Source: Pseudoalteromonas nigrifaciens (GTDB taxonomy: Bacteria > Pseudomonadota > Gammaproteobacteria > Enterobacterales > Alteromonadaceae). From it: a stretch of 64,000 nt of DNA. The notes under the pieces were generated by a model. It searched no databases and had not been told where the DNA came from. It saw only the letters and a program-made list of their open reading frames with translations. Made by a program: the position numbers and the translations under genes. Of this stretch, positions 25,350-34,573 are shown one piece after another. The stretch is from assembly GCF_002221505.1 (NCBI RefSeq), contig NZ_CP011036.1:868001-932000 (forward strand). Reading direction: 5' to 3'. The stretch's first letter is position 1; every line of letters starts with the position of its first letter.

Positions 25350-26903
25350 ATGACGATTAATGATATTTCAATGTTAGCGGTATCTGAGCAAGACGCTTAC
25401 TCTAATAAACAAACGAGTAACTCAAGACGTAATGATGACTCTGATACTGGTTTTTTTAATCAGTTAGAAGATGCCAATAAAGCGGCTTACAATAATAACA
25501 GCAAAGCTAAAGCAGGCGCTAGCAATGCTAAGGCTGAGCAGCCTGAAACACAAGACGATGCTGTTTCGGGCGATAGTATGTTGGCGCAAATAAATGCTGC
25601 GCACACTATAGACACCACAGTTAAAAAGAACGCTGATGCTAAAGCCGAGGCTTTAGATGAAGACGCTAAGCAATTAAAAGGGAAGCCTGATGATCAGCTT
25701 GCCCCTATTGTAATTGCACCGCAAAAAGGTGTGCTTAGCGATGTTGCAGCAAGCGCTGAGGCGGCAAACGAAAAGCTAATGCCCTTATCTCAAAGTATGG
25801 CCACTGCAAATAATAAAGGCGATGCAACAGCGCAAAAACAATCTGTAGATGCCGCAGTAATGAACTTGCTAAGCAAAGATAGCGAGGCAATTAAAGCAGA
25901 TCCGTTACTTGCTAAACTAACACCCGAGCAGCATGAGCAATTAACTACGCAGCTGCAGGCAAGTAGCAAACCCAATGGCAACGACAACCTAGCAACGTTA
26001 AAGCAAATGCTTACTCAATATGTTGTTGAAAGTGATAAAGCAAGCGCGGCAGACACGGCTAAACAGGCCTTAAATTCTCAAATAAATGCTTTGACCACAC
26101 CAGAAAAACAAGCGCTACTGAGCCAGTTAAATAGCTATATTAAAAATGAGCAGCCCCAAGGTGAGCAACTAGCAAGTATTAAGCAAACAATTGCAGATTT
26201 AAGCGCATCGATTGATAAAAAAGCATTAAACGCACTTAGCGATAAAGAACTCACTAAATCGTTAGAGTCATTGCAAAAAAATAACACTGAACAGTTATCA
26301 CCCCGAGCAGCACAATTATTGACGCAAATTACCAGTACGGTAAATGGTTTAGGCCTATACGATAGTGTAGGGTATGAGCAAACTATAATTGATATGCAAG
26401 CGTTGCAGGCTGGGCAATTACAAAGCACAGCGCAAGTTAAACAAGCAAGCTTGGACCCAGGCGTTATGCAAGCGCTTAATATTATAAAAAGTGACGCGGC
26501 AAAAATGTTGCAAGAGCGAGTGAGCTCTATGCTTAGCATAAATAATAAAGTAGCAGAAATTCGTCTCGACCCACCAGAAATGGGCAGTATGCAAATTCGC
26601 ATCAGAAGCGATGCAGAGCAAGCACAAATAAACTTTGTAGTACAAAACCAGCAAGCTAAAGAAGCGCTTGAACAATCGCTTCCGCGCTTACGCGAAATGC
26701 TTGCCCAACAAGGCATAGATTTAGGCGAAAGTACTATTTCTTATGGTGAGCCTGGAGGGCAAGGAGCAGAGCAAAATGATGACAACGATAGTCGTCGTTT
26801 AGCTAATAATGAATTGACTACTGATGAAAACGATGAGCAAATTAATACACAAATGCCAAGTTCTCGACAACAAACGTCATCATCAATAGATTACTATGCC
26901 TAA
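25350..26903 (+). CDS. fliK: Hook-length control protein FliK
   Basis: FliK is the secreted ruler that sets hook length and switches export specificity through FlhB. The 517-residue product has a long Ala/Gln/Lys-rich N-terminal ruler region. The conserved C-terminal hook-control domain includes VAEIRLDPPEMGSMQIRIRS and LPRLREMLAQQGIDLGESTI. The tail is hydrophilic. First gene of the export operon, with AGGTG upstream of the ATG. A second FliK-like gene lies at 46821-48923. Confidence 0.93.
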   Translation: MTINDISMLAVSEQDAYSNKQTSNSRRNDDSDTGFFNQLEDANKAAYNNNSKAKAGASNAKAEQPETQDDAVSGDSMLAQINAAHTIDTTVKKNADAKAEALDEDAKQLKGKPDDQLAPIVIAPQKGVLSDVAASAEAANEKLMPLSQSMATANNKGDATAQKQSVDAAVMNLLSKDSEAIKADPLLAKLTPEQHEQLTTQLQASSKPNGNDNLATLKQMLTQYVVESDKASAADTAKQALNSQINALTTPEKQALLSQLNSYIKNEQPQGEQLASIKQTIADLSASIDKKALNALSDKELTKSLESLQKNNTEQLSPRAAQLLTQITSTVNGLGLYDSVGYEQTIIDMQALQAGQLQSTAQVKQASLDPGVMQALNIIKSDAAKMLQERVSSMLSINNKVAEIRLDPPEMGSMQIRIRSDAEQAQINFVVQNQQAKEALEQSLPRLREMLAQQGIDLGESTISYGEPGGQGAEQNDDNDSRRLANNELTTDENDEQINTQMPSSRQQTSSSIDYYA

Positions 26904-26960
26904 GTACTGCTATTATAATAGCTAAAACAAGCAAGTACCTTTGCTAATAAAGGAAATATC

Positions 26961-27491
26961 ATGGCTGAAGAGACTAATTTAGAAATAGAAGAAACAGGTA
27001 ACAGCAAAAAGAAAATCATAGTAATTATTGCAGCTGTATTGCTTGTTATTGTTGCAGCTGTTGTTGGTTATTTTTTGCTTTCGGGCTCAGACACGCCAGC
27101 GGAAACGTTAAATGATGAAGCCGCTACAGCACAGCAAGCAAGCTCTTCTACAGGTTCATCGGCCAAAATAGGCAGCGCACTTTATGTTGCAATGCCAAGA
27201 CCTTTTGTATTTAACATACCGGGCTCTAGTCGCGATAGAATTGTGCAAATTAAAGTGGAATTATTAGTGCGCGGCGAAGCAAACGAAGAAACCGCTAAAA
27301 AGCATATTCCACTAATAGAAAGTACATTATTAAGTATATTTTCTATGACCACGGCTGACGAACTAAGCACCAGTGTAGGTAAAGAAAACTTACGCTTTGC
27401 AGCACTAGAAAAAGTACAAGCTAGCTTAATGGACGTTGAAGGCAGTAAAGTAATTGAGCGGGTATTATTTACCGGCTTTGTGATGCAATAA
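26961..27491 (+). CDS. fliL: Flagellar stator-associated protein FliL
   Basis: FliL is an inner-membrane protein that encircles or stabilises stator units. The 176-residue product has a short cytoplasmic N-terminus, one membrane helix at about residues 18-37 (KIIVIIAAVLLVIVAAVVGY) and a periplasmic domain with FVFNIPGSSRDRIVQIKVEL. AAAGGA precedes the ATG. It is 9 bases upstream of fliM. Confidence 0.93.
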   Translation: MAEETNLEIEETGNSKKKIIVIIAAVLLVIVAAVVGYFLLSGSDTPAETLNDEAATAQQASSSTGSSAKIGSALYVAMPRPFVFNIPGSSRDRIVQIKVELLVRGEANEETAKKHIPLIESTLLSIFSMTTADELSTSVGKENLRFAALEKVQASLMDVEGSKVIERVLFTGFVMQ

Positions 27492-27500
27492 GGGGCTAGC

Positions 27501-28592
27501 GTGAGCGATTTATTATCCCAAGACGAAATTGATGCGTTATTGCATGGTGTTGATGACGTTGACGAGGAAGATATACCCGAAGGTGAAGACGGTGAAGGCA
27601 ATACGCTTCAGTATGACTTTTCTTCGCAAGATCGGATCGTACGTGGACGAATGCCGACACTGGAAATTGTTAACGAACGCTTTGCTCGTCATATGCGAAT
27701 TAGCCTATTTAACATGATGCGCCGCACCGCTGAGGTGTCTATAAATGGCGTGCAAATGATTAAGTTTGGCGAGTATGTGCATACTTTGTTTGTGCCAACT
27801 AGTTTAAATATGGTGCGTTTTAGACCTTTAAAAGGCACCGGCCTTATAACCATGGAAGCACGTTTAGTGTTTATTTTGGTTGATAACTTTTTTGGTGGTG
27901 ATGGCCGCTACCATGCAAAAATTGAAGGGCGTGAATTTACCCCTACAGAGCGACGCATTGTGCAAATGCTACTAAAAATAATCTTTGAAGATTATAAAGA
28001 AGCATGGGCACCGGTAATGGATGTATCGTTTGAATACCTAGATTCTGAAGTAAACCCTGCTATGGCTAACATTGTAAGTCCAACCGAAGTGGTGGTTATT
28101 AGCTCTTTTCATATTGAATTGGATGGCGGCGGAGGGGACTTTCATATTGCTCTACCTTATTCTATGCTGGAGCCAATTAGAGAGCTGCTTGACGCGGGTG
28201 TGCAATCGGATACCGAAGACACCGATTTACGTTGGAGTAAGGCACTACGCGATGAAATAATGGACGTAGAGGTTGAGTTATCTACTCAGTTATTGGAAGT
28301 GGATTTAACGCTAAAACAAATAATGGAACTCAAAGCTGGTGATATTATTCCGGTAGAAATGCCTGAGCATATAACTGTATTTGTTGAAGAGTTACCGACA
28401 TTTAGAGCTAAAATGGGCCGCTCACGCGATAGTGTTGCGCTGCAAATTAGTGAAAAAATTAAACGACCTGATTCAGTTAAATCTGAGCTGCATGTATTTA
28501 CCAAAGGCGGCAAGAAAATTGATTCAGATGCAGAATTAGCAGAACTAGAAGATGATTTACACCTCTCTGACGGTGTAGACTTAGACTGGTAA
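27501..28592 (+). CDS. fliM: Motor switch protein FliM
   Basis: FliM binds CheY-P and forms the middle of the C-ring. The 363 residues start with the CheY-binding motif LLSQDEIDALLHGV. The middle domain includes GMPTLEIVNERFARH-like sequence (RMPTLEIVNERFARHMR) and GGDGRYHAKIEGREFTPTER, and a SpoA-like C-terminal domain follows. The start codon is GTG, chosen because it gives the conserved N-terminus and has AGGGG upstream. Confidence 0.97.
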   Translation: MSDLLSQDEIDALLHGVDDVDEEDIPEGEDGEGNTLQYDFSSQDRIVRGRMPTLEIVNERFARHMRISLFNMMRRTAEVSINGVQMIKFGEYVHTLFVPTSLNMVRFRPLKGTGLITMEARLVFILVDNFFGGDGRYHAKIEGREFTPTERRIVQMLLKIIFEDYKEAWAPVMDVSFEYLDSEVNPAMANIVSPTEVVVISSFHIELDGGGGDFHIALPYSMLEPIRELLDAGVQSDTEDTDLRWSKALRDEIMDVEVELSTQLLEVDLTLKQIMELKAGDIIPVEMPEHITVFVEELPTFRAKMGRSRDSVALQISEKIKRPDSVKSELHVFTKGGKKIDSDAELAELEDDLHLSDGVDLDW

Positions 28593-28612
28593 TTGATTAA
28601 AAGGTTAAATGT

Positions 28613-29011
28613 ATGAGCGATGATCAAGACACTATGGATGAATGGGCAGCAGCTTTAGCCGAAGCTGAGGGCACTGATGACAGTGGCCAAGCAAAAGTAA
28701 CTGAACTCGATGAATTAAGCGATGCAAAACACGAGATCAGTGGCGATGAAAAGCGCAAGCTCGATACAATTTTAGATATACCTGTGACTATTTCTATGGA
28801 AGTAGGGCGCTCTAAAATTAATATTCGTAACTTATTACAATTAAACCAAGGCTCGGTGGTAGAGCTTGACCGTGTTGCAGGTGAGCCGTTAGATGTACTG
28901 GTTAATGGTACTTTAATTGCCCATGGCGAAGTGGTGGTAGTAAACGATAAGTTTGGTATTCGTTTAACTGACGTAATTAGCCAAGTAGAACGGATCAAAA
29001 AATTACGATGA
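28613..29011 (+). CDS. fliN: Motor switch protein FliN
   Basis: FliN forms the base of the C-ring and docks the export ATPase complex. The 132-residue product has an acidic N-terminal extension and the SpoA domain with LDIPVTISMEVGRSKINIRN, LNQGSVVELDRVAGEPLDVL and DKFGIRLTDVISQVERIKKL. Length is normal. It overlaps fliO by 4 bases. Confidence 0.97.
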   Translation: MSDDQDTMDEWAAALAEAEGTDDSGQAKVTELDELSDAKHEISGDEKRKLDTILDIPVTISMEVGRSKINIRNLLQLNQGSVVELDRVAGEPLDVLVNGTLIAHGEVVVVNDKFGIRLTDVISQVERIKKLR

Positions 29012-29391
29012 GTATGGTTGTTGCTTTAACCAGCTCGGTATTTACAAAAGCAGAGCAGGTAACACCCACAGGCGATATTCTCTCTATGGTGTTATCGCTT
29101 GTTATGGTGCTGGTGCTAATTATAGTACTGGCATTTTTTGTGAAAAAGTTTAATCCAAATTTAGCAAATAGTGATGAGTTTAAAGTAGTGCGTAGTTTAC
29201 CGCTTGGTTCGCGTGAGCGTTTAATGGTGGTAGAAATAGACAACGCACAACATTTGTTAGGGGTTACCCCGCACAGCATTAACTATTTACATAAATTAGA
29301 TACACCTTTGAGTGAAAAAGAGCTACCAGAATTAGCAAAACGCTTTAGTAAGCTTTTAAATCCACAAGCAAATCAAAATAAAAAGAATTAA
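29008..29391 (+). CDS. fliO: Flagellar export scaffold protein FliO
   Basis: FliO assists assembly of the FliP ring. The 127-residue product has one membrane helix at about residues 25-46 ([20 protein letters not shown]). A cytoplasmic domain follows with [18 protein letters not shown] and [17 protein letters not shown], typical of FliO. It is coupled to fliN by ATGA and precedes fliP by 4 bases. Confidence 0.92.
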   Translation: MSMVVALTSSVFTKAEQVTPTGDILSMVLSLVMVLVLIIVLAFFVKKFNPNLANSDEFKVVRSLPLGSRERLMVVEIDNAQHLLGVTPHSINYLHKLDTPLSEKELPELAKRFSKLLNPQANQNKKN

Positions 29392-29395
29392 AATT

Positions 29396-30136
29396 ATGAC
29401 TAAATGCCTGCTTCTTATTTTTGTCATGCTGTTTGTACCAAATGTAAGTGCAGAAGGAATAGACGCACTAACCATTACCACAAATGCAGATGGCACCCAA
29501 GATTACTCGGTAACGCTGCAAGTATTGGCTATTATGACCGCGCTGAGCTTTATTCCGGCGGCTATAATCATGATGACCTCGTTTACCCGTATTATTGTAG
29601 TGCTGGCTATTTTACGCCAAGCCATAGGTTTACAACAAACCCCTTCAAATCAAGTATTGCTAGGCATGTCTTTATTTTTAAGTATTTTTATTATGGCGCC
29701 TATTTATCAGCAAGTGAACGAGCGCGCTATAGAGCCCTACCTAAGCGAGCAAGTCACTTCAATGGAAGCATTGGAGCTAGCAAAAGAGCCAATGAAAGCC
29801 TTTATGCTGTCGCAGGTGCGTATTAAAGATTTAGAAACCTTTGCCAAAATAGCAGGATACGATCAGTTAGACTCGCCAGAGGCCACGCCGTTAATTGTAC
29901 TTATTCCGGCGTTTGTAACCAGTGAGCTGCAAACGGCCTTTATTATTGGTTTTATGTTTTTTATTCCTTTTTTAATCGTGGATTTAGTGGTGGCGTCGGT
30001 ATTAATGGCCATGGGTATGATGATGTTATCGCCAATGATAGTGTCTTTGCCGTTTAAAATAATGCTGTTTGTGTTGGTTGATGGCTGGAGCTTAGTGATG
30101 GGAACCTTGGCAAAAAGCTTTGGTTTAGGCACATGA
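29396..30136 (+). CDS. fliP: Flagellar export gate protein FliP
   Basis: FliP is a core subunit of the FliPQR export gate. The 246-residue product has a cleavable signal peptide (about residues 1-19, ending VSA). The family signature follows: [38 protein letters not shown] and, later, [20 protein letters not shown]. Four membrane segments are expected. It lies between fliO and fliQ. Confidence 0.97.
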   Translation: MTKCLLLIFVMLFVPNVSAEGIDALTITTNADGTQDYSVTLQVLAIMTALSFIPAAIIMMTSFTRIIVVLAILRQAIGLQQTPSNQVLLGMSLFLSIFIMAPIYQQVNERAIEPYLSEQVTSMEALELAKEPMKAFMLSQVRIKDLETFAKIAGYDQLDSPEATPLIVLIPAFVTSELQTAFIIGFMFFIPFLIVDLVVASVLMAMGMMMLSPMIVSLPFKIMLFVLVDGWSLVMGTLAKSFGLGT

Positions 30137-30177
30137 CCTTACTTAACACTAAGCGAATTACGCACTAGGAGTACGCC

Positions 30178-30447
30178 GTGGAACCAGAAGTATTTGTTGA
30201 TATTTTAAGTAGCGCGCTGTTTTTAGTAATTAAATTGGTTTCTGCTATTGTAGTGCCGGGCTTAATTGTGGGCTTAGTGGTTGCCGTGTTTCAGGCTGCA
30301 ACTTCAATTAACGAGCAAACGTTGAGTTTTTTACCACGCTTACTTATTACTATAAGTGCGCTTATTGTTGGCGGCCACTGGTTTACCCAAGAGTTAATGG
30401 ACTTTTTTACCCGCCTAGTATTACTTATTCCTGAAATTGCAGGCTAG
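30178..30447 (+). CDS. fliQ: Flagellar export gate protein FliQ
   Basis: FliQ is a small two-helix gate subunit, 89 residues. Visible motifs are VVPGLIVGLVVAVFQAATSI and NEQTLSFLPRLLI. The start is GTG with TAGGAG upstream, which gives the usual MxPE/MEPEV-like N-terminus. The stop is two bases before fliR. Confidence 0.96.
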   Translation: MEPEVFVDILSSALFLVIKLVSAIVVPGLIVGLVVAVFQAATSINEQTLSFLPRLLITISALIVGGHWFTQELMDFFTRLVLLIPEIAG

Positions 30448-30449
30448 GT

Positions 30450-31229
30450 ATGGAATTACCGTTTGCTGTCGTTATTCAATGGTTGAGTGACTTTTTACTG
30501 CCGTTAGTGCGCATTAGCTCAATGATTATGGTAATGGCTGGCCTTGGCGCTAAAAACGTACCTACTCGTATAAAAATGGGCTTAGCAATTGTTGTTACCT
30601 TTGTTGCTGTGCCTATGCTGCCGCCTGCTACCTTTACTAATTTGTTTTCGTTTGAAATGATTTTAGTGGTTATTCAGCAAATGCTAATAGGCATTGCGAT
30701 TGGCTTTGCATCTACCTTATTGTTAAATACCTTTGTGTTAGCTGGGCAAATATTGGCTATGCAAACGGGTCTTGGTTTTGCCTCTGTGGTTGACCCCTCT
30801 AATGGTTTAAGTGTGCCTGCAGTAGGGCAGTTTTATCTTATTTTAGCGACCTTATTATTTTTTGTATTTAATGGTCACCTAATGATGATTCAAATGGTGA
30901 TACATAGCTTTGAAGTGCTGCCTATTGACGGTAATTGGTGGTCGGTGGATCATTACTGGGACATAGTAACTTGGGGCGGCTGGATGTTTACTACAGCGCT
31001 GGTGCTATCACTGGCACCGCTTACCGCTATGCTGGTAATTAATATGTCGTTTGGCATTATGACCCGCGCCGCGCCACAGCTAAATATTTTTTCTATTGGT
31101 TTTCCGTTTACTTTAGTTGCTGGGCTTATCATTATTTGGGCGACCTTAGGTAACTTTGTATCGCAGTTTGAGTTTCAGTGGCTAAAAATGGTCGAGTTAA
31201 TGTGCTCATTAGTGGGCTGCTCGCCTTAG
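30450..31229 (+). CDS. fliR: Flagellar export gate protein FliR
   Basis: FliR completes the FliPQR gate. The 259-residue product has about six hydrophobic segments, with the conserved stretches VRISSMIMVMAGLGAKNVP and GQILAMQTGLGFASVVDPSN, and MLVINMSFGIMTRAAPQLNI. flhB starts 9 bases after the stop. Confidence 0.96.
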   Translation: MELPFAVVIQWLSDFLLPLVRISSMIMVMAGLGAKNVPTRIKMGLAIVVTFVAVPMLPPATFTNLFSFEMILVVIQQMLIGIAIGFASTLLLNTFVLAGQILAMQTGLGFASVVDPSNGLSVPAVGQFYLILATLLFFVFNGHLMMIQMVIHSFEVLPIDGNWWSVDHYWDIVTWGGWMFTTALVLSLAPLTAMLVINMSFGIMTRAAPQLNIFSIGFPFTLVAGLIIIWATLGNFVSQFEFQWLKMVELMCSLVGCSP

Positions 31230-31238
31230 GAGGTTATT

Positions 31239-32369
31239 GTGTCTGAAGATTCTGGACAAGAAAAAACCGAAGAACCCACATCCAAAAAAGTAGAGGATGC
31301 CAAAAAGAAAGGCCAAATAGCACGCTCCAAAGAGCTGGGCACTATGTTTGTGCTTATTTTTTCGGCTATTTCGTTGCTCATGTACGGCCCCGAAATTGGT
31401 AAAGGTTTGTATAACGTAATGGGTAGAATGCTTAGCCTTAACCGTAACGAAACCTACGACACCACCAAAATGTTTGCCGTATGGGGCGAAGTGGCCGATG
31501 CGCTGATGTTCCCTATGGCAATGTTTGTATTTATTATTGTATTAGCTGCTTTTATTGGTAACACCATGTTAGGTGGCTTTAATTTTAGTTGGCAAGCTGC
31601 TGCGCCTAAAGCTAGTAAAATGTCGCCCGCTAAAGGCTTTAAACGTATGTTTGGCCCCCAAGCTGGGGTGGAGCTGTTAAAGTCGCTGTTAAAATTTGGT
31701 TTAGTTGCCAGTTTTGCAGTGTTTTTAATTAATACCTTTTTTGATGAAATACTGCACTTAAGTGTAGAAAGCGCCCCAGGTAATATTATTCATGCCTTAG
31801 AAATATTGGCTTGGATGTTTTTAGGCTTGTCTTGTACCTTAATTATTATTGCTGCGATTGATGCGCCATTTCAAAGTTATAATCACAATAAACAACTTAA
31901 AATGACCCTTCAAGAAGTAAAAGACGAGTATAAAAACTCAGAGGGTGACCCGCAAATAAAAGCGCGCATAAGACAAACCCAGCGGCAAATGTCGCAAAAA
32001 CGTATGATGCAAGATGTGCCCGATGCCGATGTTATTGTAACTAACCCTACCCATTACTCTGTGGCTTTAAAGTACGACACCGAACGCGCCGGAGCACCTA
32101 TAGTAGTTGCCAAAGGAATTGATGAAATGGCAATGCAAATTCGTAAAATAGCGATTGGTAATGAAGTGCCTATTTTAGAATCGCCGTCGCTTACTCGAGC
32201 GCTTTATCATACTGCAGAAGTGGGGGAGCAAATTCCGGATCAGTTATTTACCGCAGTTGCGCAAGTATTAGCTTATGTGTTTCAGCTTAAGCGCTTTAAT
32301 AAAGGGCGCGGAAAACGCCCCACCAAACTTAATAAAAAACTGCCTATTCCTGACGATTATCAGTATTAA
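31239..32369 (+). CDS. flhB: Flagellar export switch protein FlhB
   Basis: FlhB switches export from rod/hook to filament substrates. The 376-residue product has the N-terminal motif GQEKTEEPTSKKVEDAKKKG, four membrane segments, and the cytoplasmic autocleavage site NPTH at residues 269-272 (VTNPTHYSVALKYD). The start is GTG with TAGGAGG upstream. It is the last gene of the fliK operon. A separate gene at 46509-46817 encodes a partial FlhB C-terminal domain. Confidence 0.97.
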   Translation: MSEDSGQEKTEEPTSKKVEDAKKKGQIARSKELGTMFVLIFSAISLLMYGPEIGKGLYNVMGRMLSLNRNETYDTTKMFAVWGEVADALMFPMAMFVFIIVLAAFIGNTMLGGFNFSWQAAAPKASKMSPAKGFKRMFGPQAGVELLKSLLKFGLVASFAVFLINTFFDEILHLSVESAPGNIIHALEILAWMFLGLSCTLIIIAAIDAPFQSYNHNKQLKMTLQEVKDEYKNSEGDPQIKARIRQTQRQMSQKRMMQDVPDADVIVTNPTHYSVALKYDTERAGAPIVVAKGIDEMAMQIRKIAIGNEVPILESPSLTRALYHTAEVGEQIPDQLFTAVAQVLAYVFQLKRFNKGRGKRPTKLNKKLPIPDDYQY

Positions 32370-32387
32370 TTTAAATAACCTATAACT

Positions 32388-32403
32388 TGGAATAGTTATT
32401 GCA
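32388..32403 (+). promoter_or_regulatory. Sigma54 promoter of flhAFG-fliA-che operon
   Basis: TGGAATAGTTATTGCA has GG (32389-32390), ten bases, GC (32401-32402) and a perfect TTGCA -12 box. It lies 54 bases upstream of the flhA start. flhA in Vibrio is likewise transcribed by sigma54. Confidence 0.8.
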
Positions 32404-32434
32404 ATTTCAAAGTAGTGTCAATTTTTTGAAATTG
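32402..32434 (+). other. Inverted repeat in the flhA leader
   Basis: CAATTTCAAA (32402-32411) and TTTGAAATTG (32425-32434) form a 10-bp perfect inverted repeat with a 13-base spacer, ending 7 bases before the flhA ATG. The left arm overlaps the -12 region and the right arm the ribosome-binding area. It could be an operator or an RNA hairpin; neither is shown by the sequence alone. Confidence 0.6.
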
Positions 32435-32441
32435 TAGGGTT

Positions 32442-34553
32442 ATGGGATTTAAAGCGGTATTACAACAACTTAACAAAGATAAAAAAGAGTATGCCAAAGG
32501 CGTAGGTACACCATTAATGGTACTTGCTGCGCTGGGTATGGTCATTTTACCTCTTCCTCCGTTCCTGCTTGATATATTATTTTCTTTTAATATTGCCCTT
32601 GCTTTGGTGGTGTTACTGGTAACTGTATACACCATGAAACCACTTGAATTTGGTATGTTTCCGGCTGTGTTACTAATCGCCACTATTATGCGTTTGGCAC
32701 TTAACGTTGCTAGCACCCGAGTAGTATTACTTGAGGGCCACAATGGTGGTGACTCTGCCGGTAAAGTAATTGAAGCCTTTGGCTCTGTGGTTATTGGTGG
32801 TAACTATGCGGTAGGTTTAGTGGTGTTTTTAATCTTGATTATCATAAACTTTGTGGTAATTACTAAAGGTGCTGGGCGTATTTCTGAAGTGTCGGCGCGC
32901 TTTACCCTTGACGCTATGCCGGGTAAACAAATGGCAATTGATGCTGACATGAATGCGGGTTTTATTAGCGCTGAGCAAGCCCGAGAGCGCCGCGAAGAAG
33001 TTACCCGCGAAGCCGACTTTTATGGTTCTATGGATGGTGCCAGTAAATTTGTAAAAGGCGATGCTATTGCCGGTATTGTTATATTAATTATTAATATTGT
33101 TGGTGGCTTATTTGTTGGCATGATCCAACACGATTTAAGCTTTGGCAATGCCATGGAAATTTATACCTTGCTCACCATAGGTGATGGCTTGGTTGCGCAA
33201 CTCCCTTCATTATTACTCTCTATTGGTACTGCTATTGTTGTAACGCGTCAAAATGAGTCGCACAACATGGGCGATCAATTTAAGAAACAACTCGGTAACG
33301 AAAAGTCGTTATTTATTGCTTCAGGCATTTTAATCATTATGGGCTTAGTACCTGGTATGCCGCACGTAGCGTTTTTAAGCTTGGGCGCACTATTAGGTTA
33401 TTTAGCTTACTACACTCAACAAAATAAATTAAAAGCGGCAGCAGCACTTGCTGAGGAAACCGCTAATGGCAGCGCAGTAGGTACAGGCATTGCCAATAAG
33501 CAAGAACAAAAAGAGTTAGGCTGGGACGATGTGCAGCAGGTTGATGTAATTGGTTTAGAGGTAGGTTACCGACTTATTCCATTGGTTGATCAATCCCAAG
33601 GTGGTGAATTGCTAAACCGCATTAAAGGCGTGCGTAAAAAGCTCTCTCAAGAATTAGGCTTTTTAGTGCCCCCGGTACATATACGCGACAACTTAGAGCT
33701 AGACCCAAATGCATACCGAATTACCTTAATGGGCGTATCAAGTGGCGAAGGCGAACTAAAACACGGCGATGAATTGGCAATTAATCCGGGGCAAGTATTT
33801 GGTCCTATAAAAGGGATTGAAACTAAAGATCCGGCTTTTGGTTTAGATGCGGTGTGGATCAAGCCTGATCAAAAAGATGAAGCGCAATCGCTTGGTTATA
33901 CCGTGGTTGATTCGGCGACTGTGGTTGCCACTCATATTAGCCAATTACTCACCAATAATGCGGCGTTATTATTAGGCCACGAAGAAGTACAAAACCTATT
34001 AGATATGCTAGCAAAAAGTCACCCAAGGTTAGTAGAAGGCTTGGTGCCTGATGTATTGCCATTAACTACTATAGTTAAAGTTTTGCAAAATTTATTAAAC
34101 GAAGGTGTGGCTATTCGCGATATGCGCTCAATAGTACAAACCCTTGTAGAGTATGGCCCACGTAGCCAAGACCCAGATGTTTTAACCGCTGCGGTACGTA
34201 TTTCACTGCGTCGATTAATAGTTCAAGATGCAGTGGGCATGTCTTCAGAAATCCCTGTCATAACCTTGGCGCCTGAGTTGGAACAGATGTTGCATCAGTC
34301 ATTACAAAATGCAGGCGACGAAGGTGCCGGAATAGAGCCAGGACTTGCAGAGCGACTTCAAGTGTCATTAAACGAAGCGCATCAAAATCAAGAAATGGCC
34401 GGTGAACCTTCAATACTGTTAACGTCAGGAATGTTACGCACTGTGTTATCTCGTTTTGTTAAGTACACCATTCCAGGATTGCGAGTGATGTCTTATCAAG
34501 AGATACCAGACGAAAGGCAGATCAAGATTGTTAGCTCAGTAGGCCAACAATAA
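32442..34553 (+). CDS. flhA: Flagellar export gate protein FlhA
   Basis: FlhA is the nonameric, multi-span export gate protein. The 703 residues begin with about eight membrane segments in the first 330 residues and contain the FHIPEP-family region (TKGAGRISEVSARFTLDAMP, GKQMAIDADMNAGFI, EADFYGSMDGASKFVKGDAI). A large cytoplasmic substrate-docking domain follows. It is the first gene of the longest motility operon in the window. Confidence 0.97.
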   Translation: MGFKAVLQQLNKDKKEYAKGVGTPLMVLAALGMVILPLPPFLLDILFSFNIALALVVLLVTVYTMKPLEFGMFPAVLLIATIMRLALNVASTRVVLLEGHNGGDSAGKVIEAFGSVVIGGNYAVGLVVFLILIIINFVVITKGAGRISEVSARFTLDAMPGKQMAIDADMNAGFISAEQARERREEVTREADFYGSMDGASKFVKGDAIAGIVILIINIVGGLFVGMIQHDLSFGNAMEIYTLLTIGDGLVAQLPSLLLSIGTAIVVTRQNESHNMGDQFKKQLGNEKSLFIASGILIIMGLVPGMPHVAFLSLGALLGYLAYYTQQNKLKAAAALAEETANGSAVGTGIANKQEQKELGWDDVQQVDVIGLEVGYRLIPLVDQSQGGELLNRIKGVRKKLSQELGFLVPPVHIRDNLELDPNAYRITLMGVSSGEGELKHGDELAINPGQVFGPIKGIETKDPAFGLDAVWIKPDQKDEAQSLGYTVVDSATVVATHISQLLTNNAALLLGHEEVQNLLDMLAKSHPRLVEGLVPDVLPLTTIVKVLQNLLNEGVAIRDMRSIVQTLVEYGPRSQDPDVLTAAVRISLRRLIVQDAVGMSSEIPVITLAPELEQMLHQSLQNAGDEGAGIEPGLAERLQVSLNEAHQNQEMAGEPSILLTSGMLRTVLSRFVKYTIPGLRVMSYQEIPDERQIKIVSSVGQQ

Positions 34554-34573
34554 GATTTTAAAGGGGTTGAACC

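Noticed and set aside
26135..26716. Long antisense open frame (193 codons) inside fliK
   Set aside because: It is the complement of a low-complexity Ala/Gln coding region; Cys/Ser-rich product, no ribosome-binding site, no homology recognised.
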